Below are positions 49,781 through 60,137 of a DNA stretch of 64,000 nt, piece by piece. Every line of letters begins with the position of its first letter. The stretch's first letter is position 1. Position numbers and translations under genes: made by a program. This DNA comes from Apostichopus japonicus. Taxonomy: Eukaryota; Echinodermata; Holothuroidea; Aspidochirotida; Stichopodidae. Below the pieces are notes generated by a model, which had not been told where the DNA came from, did not search any database, and saw only the letters and a list, made by a program, of their open reading frames with translations. The stretch covers positions 10,039,001-10,103,000 of the forward strand of contig NC_092579.1 in NCBI RefSeq assembly GCF_037975245.1, in the 5' to 3' direction.

Positions 49781-49809
49781 CTAAAAAGAATAATACCAAA
49801 TAGGGAGTG

Positions 49810-50037
49810 TTAGGAGCGTTAGCTCAGTGGTTAACGCCGGTGCCTTTCCATCATAAGGTCCCCGGTTCGAGTCACTCCAAGATTAATGTATGTCGTCCAG
49901 TTACAGAGTTGTTGACAATTGACAATTCATAATCATGGACGTTAAATATGAATGTAAGAGACTGACTTCGGTCAGCTTGCGGCTTTGATCAGCCAATGAG
50001 GCTTCTTCGCGAGGAGGATCTGAAATACGTACATATA
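49810..50037 (+). mobile_element. tRNA-derived SINE, family A, copy 2 (LMF1 intron 8)
   Basis: The head TTAGGAGCGTTAGCTCAGTGG has an intact A box, and CCGGTTCGAGTCACTCC is an intact B box. The body ATGTATGTCGTCCAGTTACA and tail GAGGCTTCTTCGCGAGGAGG with an AATACGTACATATATA end follow. It matches the copy at 29067 and the tail at 58036. It lies antisense to LMF1 with its 5' end facing the exon 9 acceptor. Confidence 0.85.
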
Positions 50038-50475
50038 TAGGCTGACTAATAAGGCTGACTTATAACTTGACTTCATTTGGCAACTAATCATGTTAACAAG
50101 ACTTTTATTTAACCTTACATGACCTCTGACTGCCACCAAAAACATGTAATTTAATGTACTCAGAATTGAATCTGATGTGGAATTTCTCTGAAAAGTACAA
50201 AAGGAGCCCAAAAATAACCCGCAAAAATAAAACTGTGAGAAATGATCTGAGTGAACATCAATTGCATCTATTGTCTTTAAACTCCTAACAGAATTTGTTC
50301 ACAGAAAATATATTTAATCCCATGAAGCCATCCAGCACATGTTACTTAATATTAACATTCGTAATTTGTTTTACCAAATAAAACCATTAATTTGATATTA
50401 CTGGCTTATGTTATTGTAGTATAGATGATGTATGAACTCAGAGGCAGATATATATAATGTAAGAATCACCCATAC

Positions 50476-50629
50476 CTGCCAAAGGCGCCGTAAGTATTAA
50501 CCAGCCTAAGGCTATCGAACGATGTGTTCATGGCTTGTCTCGATGACAGTAAATTCTGGACCACTGGGATGCTTAAATAGCCAATCAGTAACGCCAGGCA
50601 AATATTCATAACTCTTCTAATATAAACAC
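50476..50629 (-). CDS. LMF1: LMF1 coding exon 8
   Basis: Acceptor TTTTTTCTTTAG, donor GGCAG|GTATGG. It codes VYIRRVMNICLALLIGYLSI, then PVVQNLLSSRQAMNTSFDSL and RLVNTYGAFG: a hydrophobic membrane segment followed by the conserved LLSSRQ.MNT..NS...VNTYGAFG block. 154 nt, entered in phase 1 and left in phase 2. Confidence 0.94.
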
Positions 50630-51608
50630 CTAAAGAAAAAACAAGAAAAACAGAATTGAGACAACTAAGTGTGGGCGTAGAACAATTTAAAAAAACAGAA
50701 TCAACTGCATGTTGAGATGGCAATTGAACTTAAACTAATTTAACAGTGAAGTTTATTTGGAACAGAATGTGTTGAACCAGAAATCCACCTTAATTTATGC
50801 CTGAAGACAAAAAAAAAAAATTATAGCATGGTTTATGGCATATCTTTGAAAGCTGAAGTTTGAGCTAAGGTACAAGTATTTTGTGATTATTAATTCAAAA
50901 TTTATTAAAAATGATCTATGACATTACTTCCACAAAGTTCCCTCTTATCAGGCAGTTTTAAGAGGGTGATATTATTTGAATTACTGACAATGTAGGATCA
51001 AGTCTTGACCAGTTATTTACAAGTCAGACTGTTCCATGGTGTAAAAGGTTTTATCCAAATGCATATATATGTTCAGGTTAAGTTACAACAATCATGTAAG
51101 CCACAAATATGGGTCTCTGCATGTTTCATTTATGAATGATTGTAGATAAGAAAATAAATTTTAAAAAAATCATTGCAAAAATACTGGTCTATGAAATTTA
51201 AATTACTACTAGAAATACCTCTTCCAAATAGTGGACTATGCCAACCAGTCAAGAATAAACCTTGATTCAGAATGTCATATTAAGTGAGCAGATTGACTCA
51301 TAATTCCTGCCACTTCATTTTGCCATTCCCTTCCTTATGACTTGCCTTATCTTGCCTAAACAATAGAAAGGAAAACACTCATTTCTCTCTTTCTCAACTC
51401 AAAAAGATTGTTCTTTCTACGGAAGCACCAATCAACTTTGAGAGCATAATTTTGGCAAGTTAGAATGAAAGAAAACTTTATACGAAAGTTTAGATGGAGA
51501 ATATCTTTTACCGTTGAACATTTCCATTATCAAACCTATCAAAGCAACAAGGAGAATGTCCTCCCTGTGGCATGTGTCGACGGGCCATCATTTCATACCA
51601 TTACTCAC

Positions 51609-51783
51609 CGACTGTTGGAGAAGGACCAACCCCTAGCTTGTCCTCTCTCTGAATAATCCTAAGCTTCCGTTTTGTGTCTTCGGGAAACAGAAAGGAGTAA
51701 AACTTATCATCGAGACAGGCCAAGCTTGGTAAGATGGTCAACCAATTGAGGAAACTGAGGTTACCACTGATGATAAGTACAAC
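51609..51783 (-). CDS. LMF1: LMF1 coding exon 7
   Basis: Acceptor TTTATCAAAG, donor GTCG|GTGAGT. It codes VVLIISGNLSFLNWLTILPS and then LACLDDKFYSFLFP, with a hydrophilic linker RKLRIIQREDKLGVGPSPTV. The linker is variable in the family. 175 nt. Confidence 0.94.
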
Positions 51784-52076
51784 CTTTGATAAAGAAAACA
51801 AAGAAATATCCATTATTAAGTGGGATAACCAGAAGGTGTGATTATATTTCAGGTGAAGGGGAGGGCTAATAGAGTCCCCCCCCCCAATGGTTGCAAAGTT
51901 TACACAGCACACATTTATGTTTTATTTCACAGAATGGTTTTGCTCGTAAAAAATAGAAGTCCCAATGACAGAGCTTAACTATTAAGCAACTACATAAACC
52001 AATGGGTGAAAACCTTAGGCCTCCCAAACTACCCCCCCCCCCAAAAAAAAAAAAAAAAACCTTTTACTTCTCTTAC

Positions 52077-52247
52077 CTGAAATAATACTTGTATAGCAGC
52101 TCCAAGTAAAAGTGATGGTCGCCATGGAATCATCACAAAGAAACATGAAATTAGTTCGATGAAGTGATTAGAGAGAGTCTCAAATTTATGCATTAGACCA
52201 GGGGACTGATGCAGATAGTAGCTGATGGGGTTAGGCACAGGCTGGGT
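52077..52247 (-). CDS. LMF1: LMF1 coding exon 6
   Basis: Acceptor TTTCCTGTTTAG, donor TTTCAG|GTAAGA. It codes TQPVPNPISYYLHQSPGLMH, then KFETLSNHFIELISCFFVMI and a hydrophobic segment ending AIQVLFQ. 171 nt, 57 codons, phase 0 at both ends. Confidence 0.95.
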
Positions 52248-52906
52248 CTAAACAGGAAAGAATGTAGGGAAGAAAAAGAAGAAAAATATATCAATCAAAA
52301 ATACTGTTTATATCTTATTAAATTGTCTTGACTCTTTGGTGATAGTTTAAACAAATTAACTCAATTCAGGGCTGATTGACTGTACATTTACACACCATGT
52401 CCCTTTATACAGGAGTTGCTCCTTCCCAGGCAAAAAAACTCCATCATCACCTTTATGGAACAAAATCAAATTAAAATTAGATTCAGGCCTAGAATTTCAA
52501 ACTTTCACACACTTGCTACAAGATGCCAGTGCATAAAAAATCTACTGGCTAAAATCAAATTCCAACTTGCAATTTCCTAGAATGAATACAAAAAGCAAAA
52601 TTAATTTTTCACCTGGCAAAAAAATGCATTTGCCTTTCTTTTCCTATTGGCAAATATCAAAATCCACTGGGCATTTAGCCAGTAAATAGCTGTGATTTCC
52701 ATAATAATTAAACACTCTTTGTCTAGAAAAAGTGTGCTGAAAATGAAAAATTTTCAGAGAAATTTTACATTATTGTACAAAACTGGTGTATAAAGAGGTG
52801 GACACCCGCCACAACCCCCCCCCCCCTCCCACCCCCACAATCTCCCCTTGGACGCACTATCCCAATTTTCAAACAAAGAAATATGATAACACTTTGTTTG
52901 TCTAAC

Positions 52907-52972
52907 CTCATAATGATAGTCCATACAAGTTAGATCCCTCCAACATTGGTCACCTCTAATTTTAATTAGACC
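52907..52972 (-). CDS. LMF1: LMF1 coding exon 5
   Basis: Acceptor with a TTTTTTTTACAG tract, donor GAG|GTTAGA. A 66-nt exon coding GLIKIRGDQCWRDLTCMDYH and YE, nearly identical to the vertebrate block IKIRGD.CWRDLTCMD.HYE. Phase 0 at both ends. Confidence 0.95.
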
Positions 52973-53708
52973 CTGTAAAAAAAATGGTAAACAAGAAAAG
53001 AAACACTTTAGAAAAGACTCCAAAACGACCAACGATAAATAACTATACAGGGTTTGTACTTTGATTGAACTCATAAATATGACAGATTTCCGTTTCAGTC
53101 GAGAGTTTGTTTTTAGCAACGATACAGAATTTGACGGTAGAGTGTAATGCCTGACTGTGGCAGCTTTCTATCTTTGTCACATTCTTCTTTCCTTTTCTTT
53201 CTTGTTTTATTCCCCAAAATCTAAAATAACAAAAAACCATTGACAATTCTTACGTCAACTCAGGGTCTTATTTTGTGTGAACAACTGAACATTGAAGAAA
53301 ATTTCAGGTTTCACTTCCTTTGTACTCAAACTAAGTTAACAATATATATATATAAATAGTAAGAGTGCTACACAACTCCTCTTGGGGTGGGGAGAGGGTG
53401 GGGAATTCTCATCATTCTGTATCATAAATATCATTTGTGTTTATAAAGTTATGAAAGACAAAATAATGCTCAGATCTATACAAGTGTTTTTATGACACAG
53501 CCAACTCAAACTTCTTGCACTGTGTTGTGGAAGAAGAGGTTATAAAATTTCAAAGTCTTAGAGCCTCATCAGCCTGCCCAGTGCCATTCAATGTCAATAA
53601 ATACAACATTGTAAGACACAGAGCTTGGTCTGGTTGTGTAGAGGAGTATATATATATATTGGCAAGGTTTCTGTGTACTAAATGTATGCCTATGTATGTC
53701 ATACGTAC

Positions 53709-53857
53709 CGCTCCCAACATGATTCGAAATATCAACCACCTGTAGCCCCAGATGGCCACCCAGGGAGGCTGAGTTTTTCTTGGGAATTGTCGGACTGTCC
53801 ATACAGGACACAAGAATATCGCCAAGAAACCTGTTTCCAGCAGTTGACTTTCCCAGC
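53709..53857 (-). CDS. LMF1: LMF1 coding exon 4
   Basis: Acceptor CACTGATAG, donor GCG|GTACGT. It codes (G)WESQLLETGFLAIFLCPV, then WTVRQFPRKTQPPWVAIWGY and RWLIFRIMLGA. 149 nt. The open frame on either side is intronic. Confidence 0.95.
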
Positions 53858-55029
53858 CTATCAGTGACAAAAATTGTATATATTTTAACAAAATCCTGTG
53901 CAAATTAGCTGTAATTCATAACTTTTATTATATATTATATTAATAACACTTCTTGATCCACAAAAGTTTTCTGGAGGTTGACAAATTTTCAGATGCTTTT
54001 ATCTACTTTTCTTTAAAACGTTAAATAAATAATGAAAATGAAAAGATTCAGATAGATACATAAATGAGAATGAGTTAATATAAATTAAAAGAGAGTTTCT
54101 GCAACTCCAGATGGAAGGAAGTTTATGACCTCTGCAAGGATTTAACATTATAAATAGCTGAATGAATTTACAAAGTGACCTTACTTTTACTGCATATATT
54201 ACGATGCACAACGAATATATTGCTACTGTAGTTTGTTGTATCAGTGCAATAATAGGGTCTTATAAATATCAAGGCTTCAAGGTTTAACCTACCAAACTTT
54301 CGGTACATATGCACCTAGCCTAGCCTGTAAGAGTGGCCTTTCTCTGTCAGATGTGAGATGTTTATTTATTTATTCTATTTAAATGCACTTCATTCACACA
54401 TTCCTTATCTTTTGTATTGAATAATGACACTGTTTTGAGTGCTTTACATTGATTTACTCCTTCTTGTCGAGTTCTTCAACGCAGATCTGTTTAAGCTGTT
54501 CTTTATGTTAAATTCTAATGGGTTTTTGACATGATGTATGTAAGCCAATTAGGTTTAAGTATTCTCTATTGATGGAAGGAAAGCTGATAGAGGAGAGCGA
54601 ACACAGCTGAGAGGAGAATTGAATGAAAAGACCCAAAGAAGCAAGCTTAACCATATGCTCACTGTAAAATAAAAGTACCAATATACCCATTCCTCTGATT
54701 ACTACAGAAATTTGCACATTTTGGATGAGAAGAACCAATTTACAACTTTCTTGCAGGAAGCATAAATTGAGTACATTTGGTGCAGAATGAAATTGTACAG
54801 CAAAGTTTGCAACTACTGTAGCTACCTTCAACAAATCCTTGAAATTGATTCATATATTGTAATACCAATTTTTCTACAAGAAATAGTGAATAATTAATTT
54901 GTAGAACTTCAAAGTTATTCAAGTCAGCAGTTACTTTCAGGTTCCATCAAGATAAGAGGAAAGATTAATCTCACTATTTTATTTTTAAGCTCTGTTACAT
55001 AAAACATAACAAAACATGTCCTCACTTAC

Positions 55030-55040
55030 CAAATGAATAC
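55030..55040 (-). CDS. LMF1: LMF1 coding exon 3, an 11-nt microexon
   Basis: Exon 2 ends with two bases (TG) and exon 4 starts with two bases (GC), so they cannot join in frame. The 11 bases GTATTCATTTG, flanked by CTCTTGTAACAG and GTAAGTGAG, fill the gap exactly. They complete W, Y-S-F and G, giving W-YSF-GWESQLLETG, the same peptide order as vertebrate LMF1 (VWYSFGWESQLLETG). Both flanking splice sites are near consensus. Confidence 0.9.
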
Positions 55041-55569
55041 CTGTTACAAGAGAAAACAAGAATAATTGGAATAATGTGAAAACCATATTCCTTTCACAAA
55101 TGTATTTCTAACCGGTTGTTCCACTTTGATCAATGATAAACACATTTTGATTGATTCTTGGTAAATGTAAGTCAAATCGTTTCAAAATACCATGCATCCA
55201 TACTAATTAAATAAGCTGTCCATAAGTTGGTGTTGTCTTTTATTCTTTGCTAAACAATCATAATTCCATAATTTTTTTTGGTGGGGGGGGGGGGGGGCTG
55301 CAGGGCTGTATCATCCCTAATTGGTTGCAGAATTTGGACTGGAAGAAGTAGATATAAAAATTATAACAATTGTGTGTTATGGCTATCATATTTAGTCAAT
55401 TAATTAATCAATAAACCTATAAATACAAAAAATACATACATATGTTAATTAATGCAATGCATACGTCCTGGTAAAACTTTAAGTCATTAGTTTATTTTTT
55501 TTTTAAATATGGGATATTCAAATTGGATAACAAAATAAGAACAGTTGAAAGAGGAAAGATTCTACTAAC

Positions 55570-55879
55570 CATCGTTGGCCAACACTGACTAAGGAATGGT
55601 ACAGCAACCACAAAATGATCATTAATGGCATATTGGCAGCACCAGAGATCAAGACGAAGGCAGACACCCCAAGGCCACCATAGGCTATTCTGTCCAGCCA
55701 TAGGTCAATCTCAGATTGATCAACAAACCACAAGATGGTTGGCGCAAATGAAATGGCTTTTTGGTTAACTTCCCCACCAACATAATTCAAGATTTTATCC
55801 AGGTGCAGTTTGATTGGTAGAAGTCCATGATTACCCAAAAGTTGCTTGTTCTGTTGAAGAGCCACTAAGAATGCGACAA
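55570..55879 (-). CDS. LMF1: LMF1 coding exon 2
   Basis: Acceptor TTGTTCTTTTCTTGCAG, donor CGATG|GTTAGT. The first codon is completed as Phe and continues VAFLVALQQNKQLLGNHGLL. It then encodes the lumenal and membrane segments including PTILWFVDQSE, YGGLGVSAFVLISGAANM and PLMIILWLLYHSLVSVGQRW. 310 nt. Confidence 0.95.
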
Positions 55880-57267
55880 CTGCAAGAAAAGAACAATTGA
55901 TGTTAAAATGCTATGCAGGGACGTTGCTAGGAGTTGTGATGGGGGGGGTGGGTGAGGGGGGTGTACCATCATAATATTCCAACTAGAATCATAATTTTCA
56001 AACTGGTTGGATTTGTAAGTAGGTGTGCCCTACCACAAATTCGAAATTTACAGCAGCATAACACGAGTGAGTTGTCAATTCTTTGTACCTTAAGTGTGCT
56101 ATACCGTGTACATAGAAATATGCTAAGGTGCTAAATCGAGCGCTAATTGGCCGTATTCAGACAATTTTCAAGTTAGTTTGTAGTATTCTAACTTTATTAT
56201 GGGTTGTATAAGGGGTTAGAAACAACATTTTGGTTAATTGTAACTTCAAATTTCCCGAAATATTGTAATAATGTAAGCCTAAAATTATAAATATTAGAAA
56301 TAGCGTAATATTGTTGACTCACAATTCAGAATTATCGGTTCAAGAGTGAGATCAGATAAAATTATTGAGATGATACACATAGATAAAAAACTTCCAACTG
56401 CTATGTTTCAGACCACCGATTTTCCAACTATTGAAGATTCCAGCCAATTACTGAAAGATATGACACAGAACTCTGCTACTGCTAGATTGTTTGAGATATT
56501 CCTGCAAAACTACAGTAATTACTGTAGCCAATAAAACATAGTTTGAGACAACAATTTTATTCTTTCATATTGATGATAGTAAAACCAATTGCATAAGTTT
56601 TCATGCCAGCTAGAATAATCATAAAATGTCTAAATCTTCCAAAAGGTTTCTATCTGAGGGCAGTACACTTCGTAAATCACCTTTTTAACGTTACAAGATG
56701 CTCATTAATCTAAATCAGATCTCCTTACTAGGCTAGGCCTAAGTAGATTTGTAGTTTTTAACACATAAGGGACAGTCTGCTTATTGATACAGCTAAGCAT
56801 GTGCACTACTAATTCATCTAAGACTACTCCATGATATCTTAGGCTATTTAAGTTTATGGGACTGCAAATGTATATTTATTTTGCAAAAAGAGTCCTTAAA
56901 CGAATTCCGAGGACGTTAACCAAGAAACCAAGACAATATCCCATTGATAATTACATTTTGGAAATAAAAACTGCAATTCTCTATCCCTGTATATCAATTC
57001 ATTCAGATATTTTTCATGCATGGAGTATTGAGCAACTAATTATGGTGTCCAGAACATTGAGCATAGCAATTAAGGCAAAGGCCTCTCTGTATGCCTACAT
57101 ACATTTGTTGACAAACTGATTCCAGTAACATTGAACATTACAGAAAATGGGAAAAAATGCATCATAAGGATATCACAAAGCTTTCCGGGTGGCAATTACT
57201 TTGCTGAAATAGGACAATATTAAATCAAATATAGGTTAAGCCTGTCATCTAAACCCTTAGTCCTTAC
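55880..57267 (-). other. LMF1 intron 1
   Basis: A 1.4-kb intron. A GGGACGTTGCTAGG/G-rich stretch at 55919-55965 resembles ends of degenerate repeats. Two plus-strand open frames (56346-56534, 62 codons, and 56856-57119, 87 codons) have somewhat protein-like composition, but no motif or splice support is visible. They may be remnants of an inserted element. Confidence 0.4.
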
Positions 57268-57472
57268 AGTAAATGAAAGCTAGGTATCTGAGCAAAACTA
57301 TTCGAGTCAACCAGTATGTTCCTGTTTCGATGCATTTCGAACCAGCCTTCAACTTCGCAGATTTGTCTTTGACATCATTCTTCTCAAGTCCTTCTTTTTC
57401 AGTAAAAGGTTCATTAAGATCAGTTTTACTCTTCCTCTGTCGCAGCTCTGATCCCGCGTTATCGTCTGCCAT
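57268..57472 (-). CDS. LMF1: LMF1 coding exon 1 (N-terminus)
   Basis: ATG at 57472-57470. An in-frame TAG lies eight codons upstream (57494-57496), so this start is well placed. It codes MADDNAGSELRQRKSKTDLN, an acidic and basic hydrophilic stretch, then GTYWLTRIVLLRYLAFIY, the first membrane segment. The donor is TACT|GTAAGG. The N-terminal R/K-R-K cluster resembles vertebrate 'LRRRKTG'. Confidence 0.95.
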
Positions 57473-58035
57473 AAGTATGTCCTGGCACTTTTGCTACCGA
57501 CAGACACAACAGTTTCGTGTTTCGCGCAAATAGTACTGACACATGTAATAACAAATACGGCAATAGTGGGTGCACACAGGTAATATTTATCATCGGCGAC
57601 GTAGGAAGCTATCGCAAAGTTAGGGCCCAAAAACCGTAAACAAAAAACCCGGTGGGACGTTTGGAGTCTTCTCAGAAGGATTGAAGGGCTGTCGATGTTA
57701 CAGGGGTCAGATGGGACATTTAAATTTTGACGATTTATACGGGAAGTTATCGTAAAGTTTTGACTATTTCATCGCAAAAAGTCGATGCATTGCCGAAATT
57801 TCGACTCAATATATCGAAATTTCTGCAATTATTTCCAACTGTCCATTTTTTTTATCCTCGATGTTCGGCTATATTAGATCAAAGTTCCCACTTTTTTTCT
57901 GCAATTTCCACCTTTGATACAAAAAATTCTCGAGTGGGATTCTGGCAAAGTCCAATTGACTAGCTGCATTAATTTCTCCACATGATAAATGGTGCCTCTT
58001 CTTTCCCTCAAAATTCCTTTATTTGTTCTATAGAC

Positions 58036-58115
58036 CAAGCCTCCATGGCTTCTTTCGCGAGTTCCTGCTTGCGGGAAGATCACATATACATACATACATA
58101 CATACATACTTCTTA
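58036..58115 (+). mobile_element. SINE family A, tail fragment
   Basis: GCTTCTTTCGCGAGTTCCTG followed by CTTGCGGGAAGATCACATAT and a (TACA)n run matches the tail of the copies at 29067 and 49810 (GGCTTCTTGGCGAGTTCCTG, CTTGCAGGAGGATCT). Head and body are not recognisable upstream. Confidence 0.7.
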
Positions 58116-59281
58116 TCCGGAATGTGACGCACCTTTGAAATATGATATACACGTTACTACATTGATTATACTTTATATACATTTGAAGGGCCTATCAAAT
58201 GTGTATTGTTATTTTGCCGACAAGCATATGGGATGAGTATTCTGATACTACGGATGGAACTAATTAATATTCATTTTTTTTTCATGTTCGCTATTTAATA
58301 ATACCAACATCAGTAGTAGACTACTATATCATACTGTAAAGTAACTTCAAAATGACTGAGGAACTTATCATAGCGAAGAAAGCTATTGTACAAGTGTATG
58401 CACCCTATGGTTGCCATAGTCACGCGTCGTAGATTACAGTCGACGTTCCTGGTATGGATATTCGTTGTCGTGCTGTATTTTTTATACGTAGGGAAGTGAC
58501 ACACTGAGTCAGAAGCAATTGTGTCAGATATACCTGCTGGTTAGACTTCTATTGAAAATCTTGTGAGTGAACCTTGCATTGATATTTCCATGATATTTCC
58601 ATTGATATTAATTCCCTTTTGACATCATCCATCGTTTAATGGTATGCAAACTTAAAAGTCACACTAGCACCTTGTTAATGTCTAAATTTCATGGTAACAG
58701 CATTTCCGATTTAGGCCTAGGCCTAGTATTAATTAAGTCGGCCAGCTCCCACTTTCTAGCATAAGCTTAGAAGTTAGAGCTAGGCCTTATGTTATACTTA
58801 TAGCCTAGCTTAGTAGTGTAGTACTAGCAGGCATATACACTGTTCACAGTACAATTACCTTAAATTAATTACACGTTTTGGTAAATTTATACTGTGACTG
58901 GTGTCCTTTGATATTCTTTGTTAATGTTTTAGCCATTTCTTTATAAAAACCTGGAGTTTAGGTCTGTTTTCCTTTGACAAAAGTGGTCCTTTTACTTAGC
59001 ATGTTTTTTTGTCAAGTTAACTTATACTAAGTTAACTTATACTCATACTTCAAAGCACTGGCTTAATTAATTTCATTAAACAAACACTGCATTATGGAAA
59101 AAACAATGAGACTATCAAGCTGAGTGTCTGGGTATTAGTTAATTAAGGTAAAGGTTAATCAGTACTTTGGTAAATCTAGTGAGGCTAGTACTATAGGATG
59201 TAGCAACACACTCTAATGTGGTCCTGGAATGCAAAGCATGTGCTGAGATGAGAATCAGTACTCAGGACTGGTAAATGTATG

Positions 59282-59641
59282 TGTTAGAGCAAGGGTGGGC
59301 AACCTTTTTGAATGAATGGGCCAGATATAAGGAGTGAAAATTGACTGGGCCGCACCTAACCAACAACCTGCTGTTGATTTCAAACCTTTGATTCAGAGGA
59401 CTTGCAAGCAATGGTGTGAGTACTTAATCTGTATTCACAAAAACACATTGTCAATACAGTACAGCTGATAATTAATTGGGATAATAGGCCTACCAGACAG
59501 CATCATTAGTGCTGAGGAATATTAAGCAGCTAGCTCGTTTTTTGTGATGATGTAAAATAGATTGATTTTTTCCTTTTCTCGAGACATCTCATGGGCCGCA
59601 AAAAAATCACTGGCCGTAGGTTGCCCACCCCTGTGTTAGAA
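59282..59641. mobile_element. hAT-type miniature element, 344 bp
   Basis: The element is 59290-59633. The left end CAAGGGTGGGCAACC and the right end, read inward, CAGGGGTGGGCAACC are 13/15 to 14/15 matching inverted repeats of the CAGGGGTGGGCAAC type common in hAT elements. Flanks are TGTTAGAG (59282-59289) and TGTTAGAA (59634-59641), an 8-bp duplication with one change. GGGCCGC words lie inside both ends. There is no transposase. Confidence 0.85.
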
Positions 59642-59815
59642 GAATTAAAGTGTTGCTGCACAAGTAAGGAATGTGTGTCATGCTGATTCAAAGATGAATA
59701 TTTTGCCTTTTGTTTCTATTTAGTCACACTCTAAAACATTTCAAAGCTATGCCAGATCTTTTACAAGTACTTTTGATATTCTATTTTTTGGGGGGGATCT
59801 GAAGATATCACCAAG

Positions 59816-59974
59816 ATGTCCCACAATGATGATACAGAGTCTTGTTCTGCAAGTTCGATCGGTCTCCCACCATTACACCTGGGCAAACCAAGGATACCAC
59901 ACTCACAATCATGGACTTTAGTTGACAAGTACAACATGGAAATGAGACAACAACTTGAGGTGGATCCATTCTCT
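59816..59974 (+). CDS. Unrecognised 129-aa protein, coding exon 1
   Basis: ATG at 59816 (ACCAAGATGT, A at -3) opens a 53-codon exon: MSHNDDTESCSASSIGLPPL, then HLGKPRIPHSQSWTLVDKYN and MEMRQQLEVDPFS. It ends at a good donor, TCT|GTGAGT. Exons 2 (61205-61255) and 3 (62388-62567) follow in phase 0 at each junction, giving 129 residues. The product is hydrophilic, with no signal peptide or membrane segment. I do not recognise the family. The gene is divergent from LMF1. Confidence 0.75.
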
Positions 59975-60137
59975 GTGAGTGTACAGTAGTTCTCATCATC
60001 TGCAAGGCCACCAATATTTCCTCAATCCCTCCCTTCCTCGCCTCTCCCTCCCTCCTTTCCTCCATCCTCTCCCTGAAAGTTAAACAAAGATTCCAAATGT
60101 ATCTCATTTCAACGATATATCAACCAGAAGAAGATTA

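Larger units (their letters stand above)
47120..57472 (-). other. LMF1: LMF1 gene, whole coding locus (11 coding exons)
   Basis: Lipase maturation factor 1, a multi-pass ER membrane protein. In vertebrates it is needed for folding and assembly of dimeric lipases such as lipoprotein lipase and hepatic lipase. All exon boundaries were derived from GT-AG sites and reading phase. The summed CDS is 1761 nt, 586 residues plus stop, close to the 567 of human LMF1. Landmark stretches shared with vertebrate LMF1 are TYWLTRIVLL, GWESQLLETGFL, RWLIFRIMLGA, IKIRGD.CWRDLTCMD, FETLSNHFIEL, ISGNLSFLNWLT, LLSSRQ.MNT, RRPCLISPYHYRLDWLMWFA and IHLAGK. LMF2 is less similar at these points. No frameshift or internal stop was found. 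Confidence 0.95.
57473..59815. promoter_or_regulatory. Head-to-head intergenic region of LMF1 and the 129-aa gene
   Basis: The two starts are divergent and 2.34 kb apart. The region holds the 5'UTR of LMF1, a SINE tail (58036-58115) and a hAT element (59290-59633). No TATA box is convincing. First non-coding exons of the plus-strand gene probably lie here, because no splice acceptor or start evidence demands more coding sequence. Confidence 0.4.

Noticed and set aside
49813-49878. Functional tRNA gene
   Set aside because: Both promoter boxes are present, but the sequence continues into a SINE body and tail shared with another copy, and the stems are imperfect.
55914-55980. GCAGGGACGTTGCTAGG plus G-run as a transposon terminus
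   Set aside because: Similar to ends of degenerate repeats, but no opposite terminus or target duplication was found.
56346-57119. Two plus-strand open frames in LMF1 intron 1
   Set aside because: No recognisable domain, splice support or repeat relation. Mentioned in the intron entry only.
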